64,000 nt of DNA, from contig OZ038325.1 of the NCBI GenBank assembly GCA_964035795.1, positions 9,881,458 through 9,945,457 of the forward strand. The letters run 5' to 3'. The DNA comes from Pterobdella sp. o SKG-2022 (Eukaryota > Annelida > Clitellata > Hirudinida > Piscicolidae). The position numbers were made by a program, and so were the translations under genes. Positions 23,154 through 41,839 of this stretch are shown piece by piece (the stretch's first letter is position 1; each line of letters opens with the position of its first letter). The notes below the pieces were generated by a model that saw only the letters and a list, made by a program, of their open reading frames with translations, did no database searches and was not told where the DNA came from.

Positions 23154-24035
23154 ATTTGACCACTTTTCAATAACACCAACTCCAAATTCTTACCACTTTT
23201 AAATGGTTTCATAGAATAAAATTTTGTTTTTAATTTACATTCTTTGTGAGAAAAATCTAAAATATTTTTTAACATTAGATTAGCTTGAATTTAAATATAA
23301 AAAACTTGAGAAAAATGTTTAACTCTGGAATCTCCAACTTCAACTCTTATGCTTATATAAAATTGTATTTATTGCTTCAAAAATTTATAAAATTTTCAAA
23401 ATGTTATAAATTTTAGAGGATGTTTAATGATTTTGATGACTATATGACAATTAATATGATACCACCTAAATTAGCTTTCTATTGAAACAATTAAGTTATG
23501 TTTAATGACATTTGATTTCGCCATAACCTACTATTGGCAAGTTTTTTATTATGTTCAAAAAGTAGTTAAAATTGAAAAAATCAAGATTTTACAAATGGAT
23601 TAAGGTTCACTTATTGCATAATCAGTTTGACAATTCTTAAACGCTTCGCCGAAGCATTAAACAAATAATCTTCATGTCAATCAAAATCCAAAATGATTCA
23701 TATTTTTTTGTTAGTTTTGTAAGTTAAAAATAAAAGAGATGAGTGCTTCTTGGTCAGTGAGCAGACTGAAAGAGTTAAGGTTTTATGACTTTTATTGTAA
23801 ACTTTTGAGAAAACTTTTAGTAGACACAGAATACGTTCTCAATGAAATCAACAACGCCACCTGTTTTAGTTAGTTACCTTTTCATATATTTCCTGCTTGT
23901 TTGCCTGTTTATACATTGTGGCTGGGCTATGATATACAATATCGCAATTACCAATTAGTTTCACGTTATATAAAGAAAATATTCTTATAAATTATTTAAT
24001 AATTTCCAGAAAATTCACTTTCTGGTAGCACTCTC
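23154..24035. other. AT-rich divergent promoter region between KIN17 and DSTYK
   Basis: No coding frame of note, no repeats beyond short A/T runs. It separates the KIN17 start codon from the first probable DSTYK exon on the other strand, so it should hold both promoters. Confidence 0.55.
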
Positions 24036-30485
<6,450 letters not shown>

Positions 30486-30616
30486 CATTTGTGACGTATT
30501 TTCCAACATTTTTTATTTTTTCATGTAACTCTTAAACTTTTTTTCTTGAAAAGCTTGAATAAAACAATTAAAGAAATTTCATTTTTAGTTAAAATTCCAA
30601 AACTGTTGCGTCACAA

Positions 30617-32615
30617 ATGGCGAAAACAACGTCTGATCTCTTTACTTTCTTTTGGGTCTGCCAGGCGATTTTCTGTGCTGGTGAGTTGTAAGCCATATTC
30701 CTTCAAACATCATGTCACGTGACACTCGTAGAATGCGGCAATGAGGTAGTGGACATGAGACGCCCTATTGTTTTTGACAAGGACGTCTATGCAGTTCTAT
30801 TGGGTCAACCGCTTACAATGGTGCTTTACCGGTGGAATGAGTTTAAAGAAAAAGTCTCATTTTATGCCGAAAAAAATCTTCTGGCTACGTGAGTTCAATA
30901 AAATACTTGAATATGTATTAAGAAATGATATGGAATAGTGAAATACTTGGAGAAGTATCAAGAAACGTTTAATCAGGTGCGACGAAAAGTCTTGTTCTGA
31001 GAGAACACAGCCAAGAATCACCCTTAGAAATGACTCTTTCGAGATATTTTTTGAAAAAGTAATATTAAAACTGATGGAAAAAATAAATTTTTAAAAATGG
31101 TTGGATGACACAGGTGAGCGAAAATATGGTAGGACTGTACAAAGCTACCTACTCATACCTGAAGTCGAACAACTTCGGAGACGCCTCAGCCAAACCACTC
31201 GCTCTAGTGGTTGTCTATCGTAAGTGTTGTTGTGTGCCAGATGATGGGCACTTTCTGCTACATCGAAGGCTGCTAAGCCCAGTGCATATAAACTTGATCG
31301 AGTGCACCCAAATAAGTATCCATTTTTCATGTTTTTTTGATTGAAGAACCTTGATTTTAACTTGGAACCTTCAAATTCCAACACGATTTTATCTATTTTT
31401 ATTTTTAGAAATGTGGTATAAGATATTAGACGCAATTGATTATGAACCGCAGGGATGCCACAATGCACCTCGATGCTGTACAACATAGACTGGCACTCAA
31501 AAAGCCAATTAAGTGACATTGACTCCATTATGGAAGGAGATTGCCTGCAAATCACCTGCATCACTAGCTCTCTCTCCAACCCCAATGGCAACCCACCCAA
31601 ACAAGGCTGGGCTGGAGTGACCAACAGACTGGTATGTCGAGGCCTCTAATAAATCAACAAAGTAGCAAGCACGTTTGCATAAGTTTCTCAAACTTTTCTT
31701 CAATCACTTGAGAATGTTGAAATATATAACTATCGATTAATTTTGTTAATCGTTTGAAGTAGTTTCAAATGTTGCACTAAAGATTATGGAAGAAAAGACT
31801 TCAAACACAACACAAAATTCTCTGGCCGACTACCACCAAAACCACACCATCATCTTCCCCGTCGACTACACCACCAGGCTTGACAAAATCAAATGTTCCG
31901 TCCACATTGAAGAAAGCATTTCAGTTCCTTCTTTGTTCGTCTTCTCTCTTACATTAAGCCATTTTAACTTTTTCAACACTTACAGAGGCTCAGATAACCA
32001 GCCTCTTCCGATGACTCACTCCACCAAATCAGTCTTCTGCACCATTCATGCTCCTAGCGTCATGTGTAGGTATTTTAATTATTCCATTTGCTTAAGTAAA
32101 TTGTCAGTACAACCCCATACAAGTCTGTCCATTGAGGGCGGTGGTGATAGAGAAAAGGCTAAAAAACGGCAGTACCAGGCTCACTTGCATGGCCAACGGC
32201 AACCCAAAACCCTACTACATTTGGCGTGCTACAACAGCAGCTTTCGAGGCGGTCATTGGTGAGTGGAATAAACGGGAGGCAGTCTAAAATTTCACGATGA
32301 TAATTGCAGGCCAGGAAATTGTGGTTGAGCAAGCTGGTTACTACATTTGCACAGTGCAGACGTCTAACTTTCATCTAAACTGCCAACCCCAAAAAGTGTT
32401 GTACCACCTCAAACTCTCCGGTACGTCACAACTGAACAATGCACCTCATAAATAATTCCATCATCCTTCTAGAAAACGGTGTGTCTATAATATTTGGTGT
32501 GATGATGACCCTGGCTTTGATGGTGCTTTTGAGCGCCTTTATTTTGCTTTTGGTGATGAAAAGCAAGTGGAGCCTGGTGGTGCCAGTGGAAGAAGTGCCA
32601 ATTGTGCAAAAGTGA
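30617..32615 (+). CDS. Single-pass Ig-like membrane protein, family not recognised
   Basis: The first exon (30617-30680) encodes a signal peptide, LFTFFWVCQAIFCAG. Further exons lie near 30732-30888, 30977-31058, 31114-31219, 31453-31631 and 31783-32065, with two more up to 32420. The last begins at 32474 and encodes a membrane span (VMMTLALMVLLSALFILLLV) and a short basic cytoplasmic tail ending VPIVQK. The clearest domain is Ig-like: NGSTRLTCMANGNPKPYYIW ... QAGYYICTVQTSNF, with the two Cys, core Trp and Y-x-C. N-terminal exons carry paired Cys and probably a second Ig-like fold. An adhesion or receptor role is inferred from architecture only. The 31783-32065 region has an uncertain splice (a possible 62-nt intron at 31924). 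Neighbours are DSTYK upstream, same strand, and PIGU, convergent. Confidence 0.7.
31235..31325. repeat. Dispersed ~90-bp repeat, copy 1 (Ig-gene intron)
   Basis: The reverse complement of this stretch matches 47350-47455: GGTGCACTCGATCAAGTT, ATATGCACTGG, then TGTGGCAGAGAGTGCCCAT-type sequence and GCACACAACAA. It lies in the intron between the 31114-31219 and 31453-31631 exons. Its class is unknown. Confidence 0.75.
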
Positions 32616-32845
32616 ATTTTCCTTGATAAAGCATTCGAGTTTTTATTTTATTTAAATAAATAAAGCGTTTATTTTTGAAAAAAAATGTAATTTGAATCTT
32701 CATTCAAGAAGATATTTGACAGCTAGTCCATCTGCCCCTATTTTCTTGGCATCTGGTCGAGTGTGTGTGAATATTATTAACCTTCATTACTAATATCACT
32801 ATTATAGACTAATAGGTGCCATCACCAATACAATAACCATCAAAA

Positions 32846-34251
32846 TCACCCACTTTTGGTTGCTTGGAAGTAGAGAAGTTGATGGGCAAATATTACATCA
32901 AACAGCAGCAGCAGCTTAAAATAAGATATAGAAGCAAAAATTAAAATGAATGATTGTCAAGCAATTATGAGTAGAATAGAAAAGTGAATGCACAAACCTG
33001 TGCAGAGACAATGGCAAGAGTAGCTGCGAAGTAGAAGTTGGAATTGGCACTGGAAACTTGCAACCACAAATACTCAAACACCACACTCACTACCAAACTG
33101 CCTACAAATACCGCACCTAAAAATTTTTGCTTAGTTAAACTTGGTAATTAACTCAAAATATTTCATATATTTTTCACATGAAAATTACCTGCCAAGAAGA
33201 CATTACGCATGCGAGAAAACACAAAACCAAAATGGCAGGCAATTGCCAACCATAAGGTGAGATCGGTGAAAGAAGAGTAGGATTTGAATATACCAATAAA
33301 GGCCAGAGTGCAAAAAGAAGCAAAATATGGCTGGTGGAATAGTCGCATGCTTAATGGCAGAACATAAACAAACACATGAATCTGGAAAATACACAGAAAA
33401 AATGTTTTAAAGTGCTCGAAGTTTTCCACAAAGAAATACCAGAAAATTCCAATGTTTGGAGAATGGTCTGGAGCAGTGAGGATAAAGCCAAAAGTGCTCC
33501 TAAGGAACTGCCAGTCATGGTCTTTAGAGTAAAAGAGTAGGAAGGTGGTGATAGATGCAAAGCAGATGATGGTCTGAATGGATGAAGAGGTGAAGATTTC
33601 CTTGTGAATTTCCTCTTGTCTGTTATTTTGCTTGTCTTTATGTGCTATTATGAAAGAAAGAGGTATAATTAGAAGAAATGGATATAGAGATAGATATGTG
33701 GCAATAGATAAAAAAAATGATAATGCAATTCTGCTTTGAAGGAGAGCTGCAACAAAAGCAAGGATAATGAAAAAGTTGCACAAAATTGCAGTGTTAAATG
33801 ACATACATGAGGCTATAGTGAGAGGGTTGAGAAGGTAGAAAGACATGGATATGAGTTTGTTATTCTCAACATCTTTTGTTGTGATCTTATAAAATGAATT
33901 TTTTTTCTGTTGTTTTATAAGATCTATAGAAAAAAGGTCACAAGAAAGATATAAAAAAAGACCTATTGCAATATCTAGAATAATGAAAAAATATTTCATA
34001 TAGGCATCTCCAAATATTTGCAGCATATACTTCCAAAAGAGAAGAGTCAAAGGCATTTCGTGATACAAATCGCCTTCATATGGAGAGATTCCATTCTGCA
34101 ACAAAGTCAAGCCTTCAGTTAAACGCCTCCAAGAGGAAATGGGAGTAGAAAACTCATTTCTCTCTAGAAACCAATCTGGAATGTTTGTAGAAAACAGCAT
34201 CAGTCGTAAAACAAAAGCTAAAAATAAGACCAAATAACCACTACTTTGCAT
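32846..34251 (-). CDS. PIGU: GPI transamidase subunit PIG-U
   Basis: PIG-U is a multi-pass ER membrane subunit of the GPI transamidase that attaches GPI anchors to proteins. Exon 1 (34251-33189) encodes most of the protein: N-terminal span, SSWRRLTEGLTLLQNGISPY, LLNPLTIASCMSFNTAIL, ATYLSLYPFLLIIPLSFI, APDHSPNIGIFWYFFVENFE, FQIHVFVYVLPLSMRL. Exon 2 (33116-32998) adds GAVFVGSLVV ... SSANSNFYFAATLA. Exon 3 (32914-32846) adds the last span and ends QATKSG. Motifs follow human PIG-U in order; length is slightly short because of a brief C-terminus. It has few introns compared with its neighbours. Its stop lies 231 bp from the stop of the convergent Ig-like gene. Confidence 0.95.
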
Positions 34252-35340
34252 TTTATAATCTCAAATATTATAGGAAGCCGAGTTTAAATATGGAAAATCT
34301 AATTGCTACAACTTTCATGAAATTATTTTCTACTTTTATGATCTTAGAATGAAATCATAATTTGTGGATTTTCTTTGAACGTTTCCTTAATATATTATCT
34401 AATTTTTAAGAAAAGTGTTTGATTCAAATCATTTTTGTTAATAAGCTAGTTTAGTTAATCATAATTTTTATCAATATTTTGATAATCTAAATTTTAAGTT
34501 AAATTAATTTTGAAAAAATAATTTTATACTGCAATTTTAAACATATTTTTTCTTCATTTAGTAATAATAAATAACTTTAAGACTTCTGTTACATAAATGT
34601 CTTCCACCACGTCTCCCTTAAAGAATACATTTTTCTGAGTAAAAAACGCTAGTTTACAAATATTGTTGCCTCATCAAAGCCACATAGGCTGAAAAAAAAT
34701 TACAAAATTTTTCCGTGTTATGCCGTGAAAGGTACAAAAAGTGGTGGGATAATCACAATTTCAGACCTTTCTATTCGAAGTGCACACTTGGGTTGGTTGG
34801 GATGCCAAGGATTCGAAAGTATAAAAAAATCATTGTCTAATTTTTGCTATTTTAAAAGCTATTGAATTGATCGTGTTCATGAATTTTAAAAAAATATGAT
34901 CGCGAGTTAAGATTTTTCCAATACAAATCCTTTTTCATCTTGCTACTCGAAATTTAGAAATTATTTTTTTGATTCAAGTTTTCTATCAGGAATATTTTTC
35001 AATGTAATTATTTTAAGTTTTGTGTCATTGTACTTACGCTTGTAACGGTTAGTCAGACATTGTCAACAATTTTCATTACGTCACTGACGCCATTTAAGTT
35101 TATTTCGTAATAACTTCACCTTACGTTCATTGTTAAATATTGACACTTTTTGTTGACTTCCGATTTTCGGATCAATTTTCAATTACAAAAAGTTTTAATT
35201 GTTCATTAATTTTCATTTTTTCAAACGCTAGAATGCTGTTTTAAGCGCACGACGCCCAATCCTCACCTGCTTTTTTCTCGTGCGCAAACGATGTTAGCTG
35301 CTTCAATAACTTTTCACATTGTCGTCTGCTACACTTTTTC
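34252..35340. other. AT-rich region between divergent PIGU and KANSL1-like genes
   Basis: No supported coding frame, RNA gene or tandem repeat. It probably contains the two promoters. Confidence 0.5.
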
Positions 35341-38223
35341 ATGGGTTTGTCAATGATTCTGGAAGAAATTCGAAATATCCAGCCGCATAAGAAGACATCG
35401 CGACCACCAATGAAAAGAGCCACTAAGAACACAAAAGTTCGAAATGGTCTCCTGTTAGAAAAAAAACAAACTCCTCCAGTGAAAGTGCTCCAGTTACTAG
35501 CTACTACAAGGATGTGTAGACAAAACGAAGCTGAGATTACAGAAGAGCATTGTATCACTCAAGGCTCTGAACCTCTAGCGAAAATCTCCAATAGCATGGG
35601 AGTTTCTTTTTTCAATGCACCTCGTGACAAAACTCTTAAACGTGCTTTGAGTGATTCTTTAGACGACAAACGTCTAGACGTTGGTGCGTTTCCTTCAAAG
35701 TGCAATGAATTTTTAAAACTACATGAAAAAGCCAACAGTACTTTTGTTCTTTCCAACAAAAGTCTTACAGACAGCATCAAAATCTCAAGCAGTCATATGG
35801 CAGAAGATAAGTGTCCTATCAAAGAAGCTTCCAGTAATGTAAATGGTGCTTGTGTAAGTCATGCCAAGTTATTGTTGAACAAGCTAAAACACTTGCACAA
35901 AAAGAAAGTGAGTCACAATCTGCAACATTATCAAACTTGCCTGCAGCACCTGCTCAACAAGGCGACCACCATACACCCTCGCATGGCCACAAAACATGCC
36001 ACTGACCAACTTATACGTCTTCTTCACCACAAAATTCTTTCGATTGAACACAAGGTTCATGAGGTGATACAGCCTTTTGACCACATTGATACTGATGTAA
36101 GTTCTGAAGATGAAGGGTGTGATGGTGATGACATCAACAATTTGACCAAACAATTATGGCTGGTGAAAGATGCAAGGAAATGTTCCAATGATAAAATGAA
36201 AGCATTAGACAAGAGGTTGTTAGTGTGTGTAGATGCTTCAAAGTGGCTCATCAACAAAAAAATGTTGGCTCAGTATCTACAAGATCATCCCCCAAACAAT
36301 CACAGTCTTTTCACTTTTAATGATGATGGTGCAAAATATGATGCAACATGTAATATTGAGTCTAAGTATAAAGAAGATGATATAAAACATGTATCATTCA
36401 AAAATGAAAAGCATGAAACCTCCCGCACACCAATTTCAATTCTTCCTTCCAAATTCCTTCAGCCACTTATACCGCACCTCCACCCACCAAGAACACATCT
36501 CACTCCAAAGAGCAGGCAACTCAATCCTGTTTCTGAGTTTTTCTGGAAAAATCAGCTACAGTTGCAAGAGGTTTTCACATGTCAGCCCTGCAAGCACAAA
36601 AGTCAATATTTTCACTTTATCACATTCACTTTGAATTTAATTATTTTTCTTCATAGTTCATAATACTCTTGAAACTCCTGAAGTTAATGCCACTATATTC
36701 ATACTAATAATTGATTTGATTTTAAAGCCTTTAAAAATGTAACTGATTGAAGTTTTATCAATTGAAATGTATTTTGAGTATATTTAAGAAAGACAGAGTT
36801 CTTAAGATACAAAGGTCATTTTATTATGGCTTGTGGAAAATCAAAAGTTTCTATAATTTTCATTCAATTTTAACACTGATACTCACACAGGAATAAACAA
36901 ACATAATGGCAGTGTAAAGCAAGATGACTTCCAAATGTATGATGAGGAGGATGATGGCATGGTCATGGCTGATGATGATGATGTTTATGAACCTGCACTT
37001 CACAATGATAATAAAAGTGAATGAGTGTTTGGGAGCACCAGATTGAGTGTTGTAATTTGCTTAATAATCACACAGGACATTCAACAATATGTAGCCACAC
37101 CAACACTCCAACTCATCTCACTGCCCCACGTAACAAGCAAGCCTCCATGCATCGGAGAGTGCGAAGTCAAAACTTTGACATTAATGATGTTTATCTTCCA
37201 TGTGATAAGATCTTTTTCAAACCTACCACCCTCTCTTCCAAGCAGATTGATGTGCCAGAGTAAGTGGATGTTGTATTATTGTGGTGTAGGTGTTTGAGTG
37301 TTGTTTTATTGTGGGGTAGGCGGGTGATTGTTGTATTATTGTGGGGTAGGTGGGTGGGTGTTGTATTATTGTGGGGTAGATGGGTGGGTGTTCTATTATT
37401 GTGGGGTAGGTGGGTGGGTGTTGTATTATTGTGGGGTAGGTGGGTGGGTGTTGTATTAGCAACATTATTACGATATTGTTGTGATGTTCGCCAGATGGAC
37501 TATCGATCCACTCTATGACAATCTCTTGGCTATCAACAACAGTAAATCTCTTAGGAATAGCATAAACCATAGTATTAACGATGATAAAGTGGCTTACAAC
37601 TATGTGGGGAGAATTTTTGGGGAGGGAGATGAGGTGAGTGCTGATTTTATGAAATATATGGCAAGAGTATTGAACAATAGGTGTTTATTGAAATTCAAAA
37701 AGTATTAAGCTTTCACGTTTTCTTATATGCCATGTACTTGAAAATGCTACAAGAAAAGCTTCGCACTATTTCGATAAATCAAATGATTTTAAAGTTTTGA
37801 GTAGTTATATATTATGAATCCGATGACCACACTTGCTAGGAAATGGAAGACATATGTGACGGTACTTTCATGCAGCGCCATCTGACGCAGGAAATATTCG
37901 AAAAGAAAAGTCGTCTGCCTAATTACAATCGACACAACAAACTTCATCGCTTCAACGAGGACAAAAAATATGGCCACAAAATAGACAAGAAAAGCCCGGG
38001 AAAAACTCTTAAAAATTGCAATAGCTCGTGCACAACCACTTCGACCACGGTAGCCCCCCAACCAATCACGTCTCATGATTCCATGCCCTACAAACACTCC
38101 AGCACCATTTCCGCTTCCTCCGACGCCCTCGAATCGAGTTGTCAGTCACATGACATGTATGATACAATTATGGAAGACAAGAATTGTGAGGGCAATTTGG
38201 ACCGTGTCACTTTCAACACATGA
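35341..38223 (+). CDS. KANSL1: KANSL1-like PEHE-domain protein (NSL complex subunit)
   Basis: KANSL1 is the scaffold of the NSL histone acetyltransferase complex. The first exon, about 1.23 kb (35341-36573), is Lys/Ser-rich with an N-terminal helix-rich patch (AKLLLNKLKHLHKKKVSHNL, LLNKATTI) resembling the KANSL1 region of that kind. Later exons lie near 36891-37026, 37075-37262, 37498-37632 and 37841-38223. The PEHE-like block starts HRRVRSQNFDINDVYLPCDK, continues VPEWTIDPLYDNL across a splice, and ends EMEDICDGTFMQRHLTQEIF EKKSR. This order (F-D-I-N, PEW-x-x, E-x-E-D-x-x-D, RH) is that of KANSL1/MSL1 PEHE domains. The N-terminal part is poorly conserved, so KANSL1 is preferred over MSL1 only on weak grounds. 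The start codon is the first in the open frame. Confidence 0.6.
37263..37465 (+). repeat. About six copies of a 30-bp G/T-rich minisatellite after a donor
   Basis: The unit contains TGTTGTATTATTGTGGGG and TAGGTGGGTGGG. The array begins immediately after the donor of the PEHE exon (GAGTAAGTGG). Confidence 0.93.
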
Positions 38224-38236
38224 AATCATTTTGTTT

Positions 38237-38288
38237 AATAAATTCACCTTTGACTCATTCCCAAAAATTTCAAAAGCTATTATTTATT
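38237..38288. terminator. Facing polyadenylation signals of KANSL1-like gene and EVX
   Basis: AATAAA on the plus strand at 38237-38242 follows the KANSL1-like stop; AATAAA on the minus strand (TTTATT at 38283-38288) follows the EVX stop. The two stops are only about 99 bp apart, so the messages end face to face. Confidence 0.7.
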
Positions 38289-38321
38289 TCAAGCAACAAA
38301 ACACAAAGCGATGTGGAGCGC

Positions 38322-38777
38322 TTAATTTTTATTGTCAGAATCATCAGAGTCTTCCGTAAAATGACAGTTCCAATGTTGCAATGGTGGCAAAAAGGGTCTT
38401 TTAAGAAGGTGGTGGTGCAGGAGGGAAGAGGAATGGTGTAATAGGGTGGATGGGTGGTGAATGAGACAAGCGTACACTGCCGGATCAGGAGGAAGGAAAA
38501 AAGAAGGCCATGCCATTGAAACTCTTTGTCGTTTGTCCTTCATGCGGCGGTTTTGGAACCAGATCTGGAGTGAAGTGAGAGTTACAAGGAGACAAGAAAA
38601 GAACATAAAAGTTCACCTTGATGGTTGATTCAGGAAGGTTGAGAGCAGAGGCGAGCTCACAACGGCGAGGTCTCGACACGTAGTTCTCTTTTATGAACTC
38701 CTTTTCTAGCTTCGAGAGTTGTTCCCTGGAAAAGGCGGTCCTGTATCTACGTGGCTGGTTATCATCACTGCATGCCA
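38322..38777 (-). CDS. EVX: Even-skipped/EVX homeobox, 3' exons
   Basis: Homeodomain transcription factor of the Evx/even-skipped family. The exon 38777-38617 encodes [20 protein letters not shown] and [20 protein letters not shown]; the exon 38564-38322 encodes [20 protein letters not shown]. The intron splits the homeodomain between residues 46 and 47 (TIK/IWFQ), a position used in EVX genes. MAWP just after the domain and the [10 protein letters not shown] helix are diagnostic. Residue 47 is Ile where most relatives have Val. The tail is short and His/Ser/Leu-rich, ending DSDDSDNKN. The exon begins at an acceptor in phase 1, so at least one upstream exon exists; the open frame at 43345-42770 is a candidate. 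Confidence 0.93.
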
Positions 38778-39254
38778 CTGGAAGAATGAGGATGTGGCAT
38801 AAAAGTATATGACGATGACAGATTTCAAAATGCTTCAGTCAAAAGTGCATTTTGAGGGTATGTTGTACAAAAGATGGTTGCACTAACTCCGTGACAGTGC
38901 TCGAGCATTTTTATTCATATTTGACCACTAAAAAAAATAAATAAAAACAAAATGATGTTAATAAAAGAAATGATAAAACGATGAGTAAATGAAAAGGTGG
39001 CCATTTGAATCAAAAATAAAAAGGAAATGATAAAATAAAAGGTAATAATAAAAATAAGAATTTAATAATAAAAATAAAATTTAATAATAAAAATTAGAAG
39101 ATAATAAAAAAAATAAAAAGGTAATAATAAAAATAAAAACAAGATAATAGGTCTAAAAGCAATCGACTCTTCATCACCTCCATCAACTGTTCGTACGTGT
39201 CTTTAGCGCCTAATCATCATCATCCTCATCACCACCATCATCATCATCACTACT

Positions 39255-39585
39255 ATCATCAGAAGAGATCAAGTGACGTTAGGCTGTATTCGATCTGGTC
39301 ACTCAAATATTAGTTGGCAAAAATCAACAGAGCAGTTGATACCATCTGTCGGAAATGTGGCCTAGGTGATGAGACCGCTAAGCATGCCATTTACAAATGT
39401 TCTCGTATACATCGGCCACTTGCTGAATCACCTCCTCCTAATACAATAGCATTAAACCCTAAACTGACTCTGATGATATGGGATAAGTGGAAATCGATGT
39501 CAGACTTCTCAAAAATTTCACAACCCCAACCTCTACTACACTAACTCACCAGCTCGCTTTCACTCATCGCTCAACAACACAACAA
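39255..39585 (+). mobile_element. RNase-H LINE, short 3' fragment flanked by CAT repeats
   Basis: It encodes WQKSTEQLIPSVGNVA / AKINRAVDTICRKCGLGDET, then LTLMIWDKWKSMSDFSKIS. It ends with the same terminus as the longer copy at 51181-52060 (ACACTAACTCACCAGCTCGC then TTTCACTCATCGCTCAAC). CAT/CCA trinucleotide repeats lie directly on both sides. Confidence 0.88.
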
Positions 39586-40189
39586 CCACCATCCTTGTTA
39601 TCATCAACACCAACCTCATCATCATTATCATCACCACCATCAGCCCGGTGAGAGCCCACTTCTCGTGGTGCCGGATGTGCACTCCAACAGGAGTGTCGAA
39701 GAGGTTCTAAACCACGTCAGCTTCCAACCACGAAGCATTTCGAGAATCCATCCATCATTTTTCACTGCTCACCAAAAGTCACAAACAACTCGAAGCTACA
39801 AATTTCTTTCGGTACTCGCTCCAAAGAGTGTCGTAAGAGTCTTTGGAAGCTGGCGCTCAACAGCAACAATCACCACTACCATTCTCATCATCATCATCAC
39901 CGCCATTCTCCTTATCATCATTATCATCATCACCACCATTCTAATCATCACTACTATCATCACCATCACGATATCTTCATTAACCAACTTTCAAACTGCT
40001 CCCACAAGCTCAAGCCCTTGCCCCCCCCCCTCACCACCTCCCACAACTTCTCAAATTGTGCAATCAGGCGAGATAATTTAAAGACGACACCATATGAATC
40101 ATGAATTCTTCATGAGAATGAGGTTCCTAGTTCAAATTATGACTAATCACTTCGAGTCATCCATCTATTAATCCCGTTTTATATTCATC

Positions 40190-40470
40190 CATTCAGCAAT
40201 TCTTCCATCTATTCACTTATCCATCTATTCAATAATCCCTCCATCCATTCACCAATCCCTCTATCCATTCAATAATCCCTCCATCCATTCACTAATCCTT
40301 TTATCCATCCATTCAATAATCCCTCCATTTATTTACTATTCTACCTATCCATTCAATAATCCTTTTATCCATCCATTCACTAATTCATCCATCAATTCAC
40401 CAATCAATATATTGGTTAGTTCCTTTATCCATTCAATAGCCCATTATTCACTAATCCATCCATTTCTTTG
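40190..40470 (+). repeat. Irregular TCCATCCATTCA-type tandem repeats
   Basis: Degenerate units of roughly 18-26 bp containing CCATCCATTCACTAATCC. No coding sense. Confidence 0.8.
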
Positions 40471-40624
40471 TTAGTTTTACTTCTTTCCTCCACATCCGTT
40501 TACAAGTCAAAAGTTTTTACAATGAGATTTGTAAAAAGTTTTGCAGCCAAAGGATTAGTGGGCCCAGGTTGTTAGTCACAAGGCGCCCTCGAGCGCAACC
40601 ACTGCTTTCAAAAACAAGGCCTAC

Positions 40625-40630
40625 TAATAC

Positions 40631-40672
<42 letters not shown>
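40625..40672 (+). repeat. (TAA)n microsatellite
   Basis: About 15 TAA units. The 100 bp before it (GGGCCCAGGTTGTTAGTC, CAAGGCGCCCTCGAGCGC) is more GC-rich than the surroundings and could be the end of another retroelement. Confidence 0.9.
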
Positions 40673-40674
<2 letters not shown>

Positions 40675-40754
40675 CTGAGCAATAAAGCAAAACGCAATGA
40701 TGGAATTTTAAATGAGCGAGCACATGAGTCCCCGATTGCCTCCTTCATTATTTA

Positions 40755-40875
40755 AATTCTCATCATAATAAATTATTATTTAAGTTATGTTTTCGTCATA
40801 ATAAATTATTACTTAAGTTATGTTTTCGTCATAATAAATTATTATTTAAGTTATGTTTTCGTCATAATAAATTAT
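40755..40875 (+). repeat. Four tandem copies of a ~33-bp AT-rich unit
   Basis: The unit contains CATAATAAATTATTATTTAA and GTTATGTTTTCGT; it includes a partial palindrome. Confidence 0.9.
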
Positions 40876-40966
40876 TTATCATCATTATAATAACAATAAT
40901 TTATATCAGGATTAAATTTTAACAATATTTAGAATGAAGTGGTGCCAGCATACCCTCCCTCTTACG

Positions 40967-41403
<437 letters not shown>

Positions 41404-41839
41404 TTTGTATTTAGCAGAGTGTCTTTAAAAATAACAAAGACTTTTTTACTCAAATAGAATTCTAGATGTTTCAGTTAAACTTAAAAGGATAAAAATAATG
41501 ATAATAATAATGAAAATAATAATAATAATAACAGCAATAAGAAATAGCGGGAGTTAAAGGCATCAGTTATCGCACCATCTCAAATGTCTGGACGACAATT
41601 GGTCCTCTTGCTTGTCACATTATTTCTTTATTCTTCTTCTTCATCTTCCTTCTTTTTTTTTCTTTCTTTTCTTCTTCCTGCACTCCTCTTTGTTTTCTTC
41701 TTTTTTTTTCTACTATTCTTCCTCTTCTTCGTCTTCTTTTTTTTCAGCATCATCATGCAAGAGACGCAGAAAAGAGGGAAAGGAAAGATCTTATATTGGA
41801 GATGTTTTTTTTTTCAAGTGAAATATTTTCTTTCAAACT

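Noticed and set aside
39314..39544. Stand-alone small gene with a Cys/His cluster
   Set aside because: It is the 3' piece of the RNase-H LINE, identical in order to 51200-51450.
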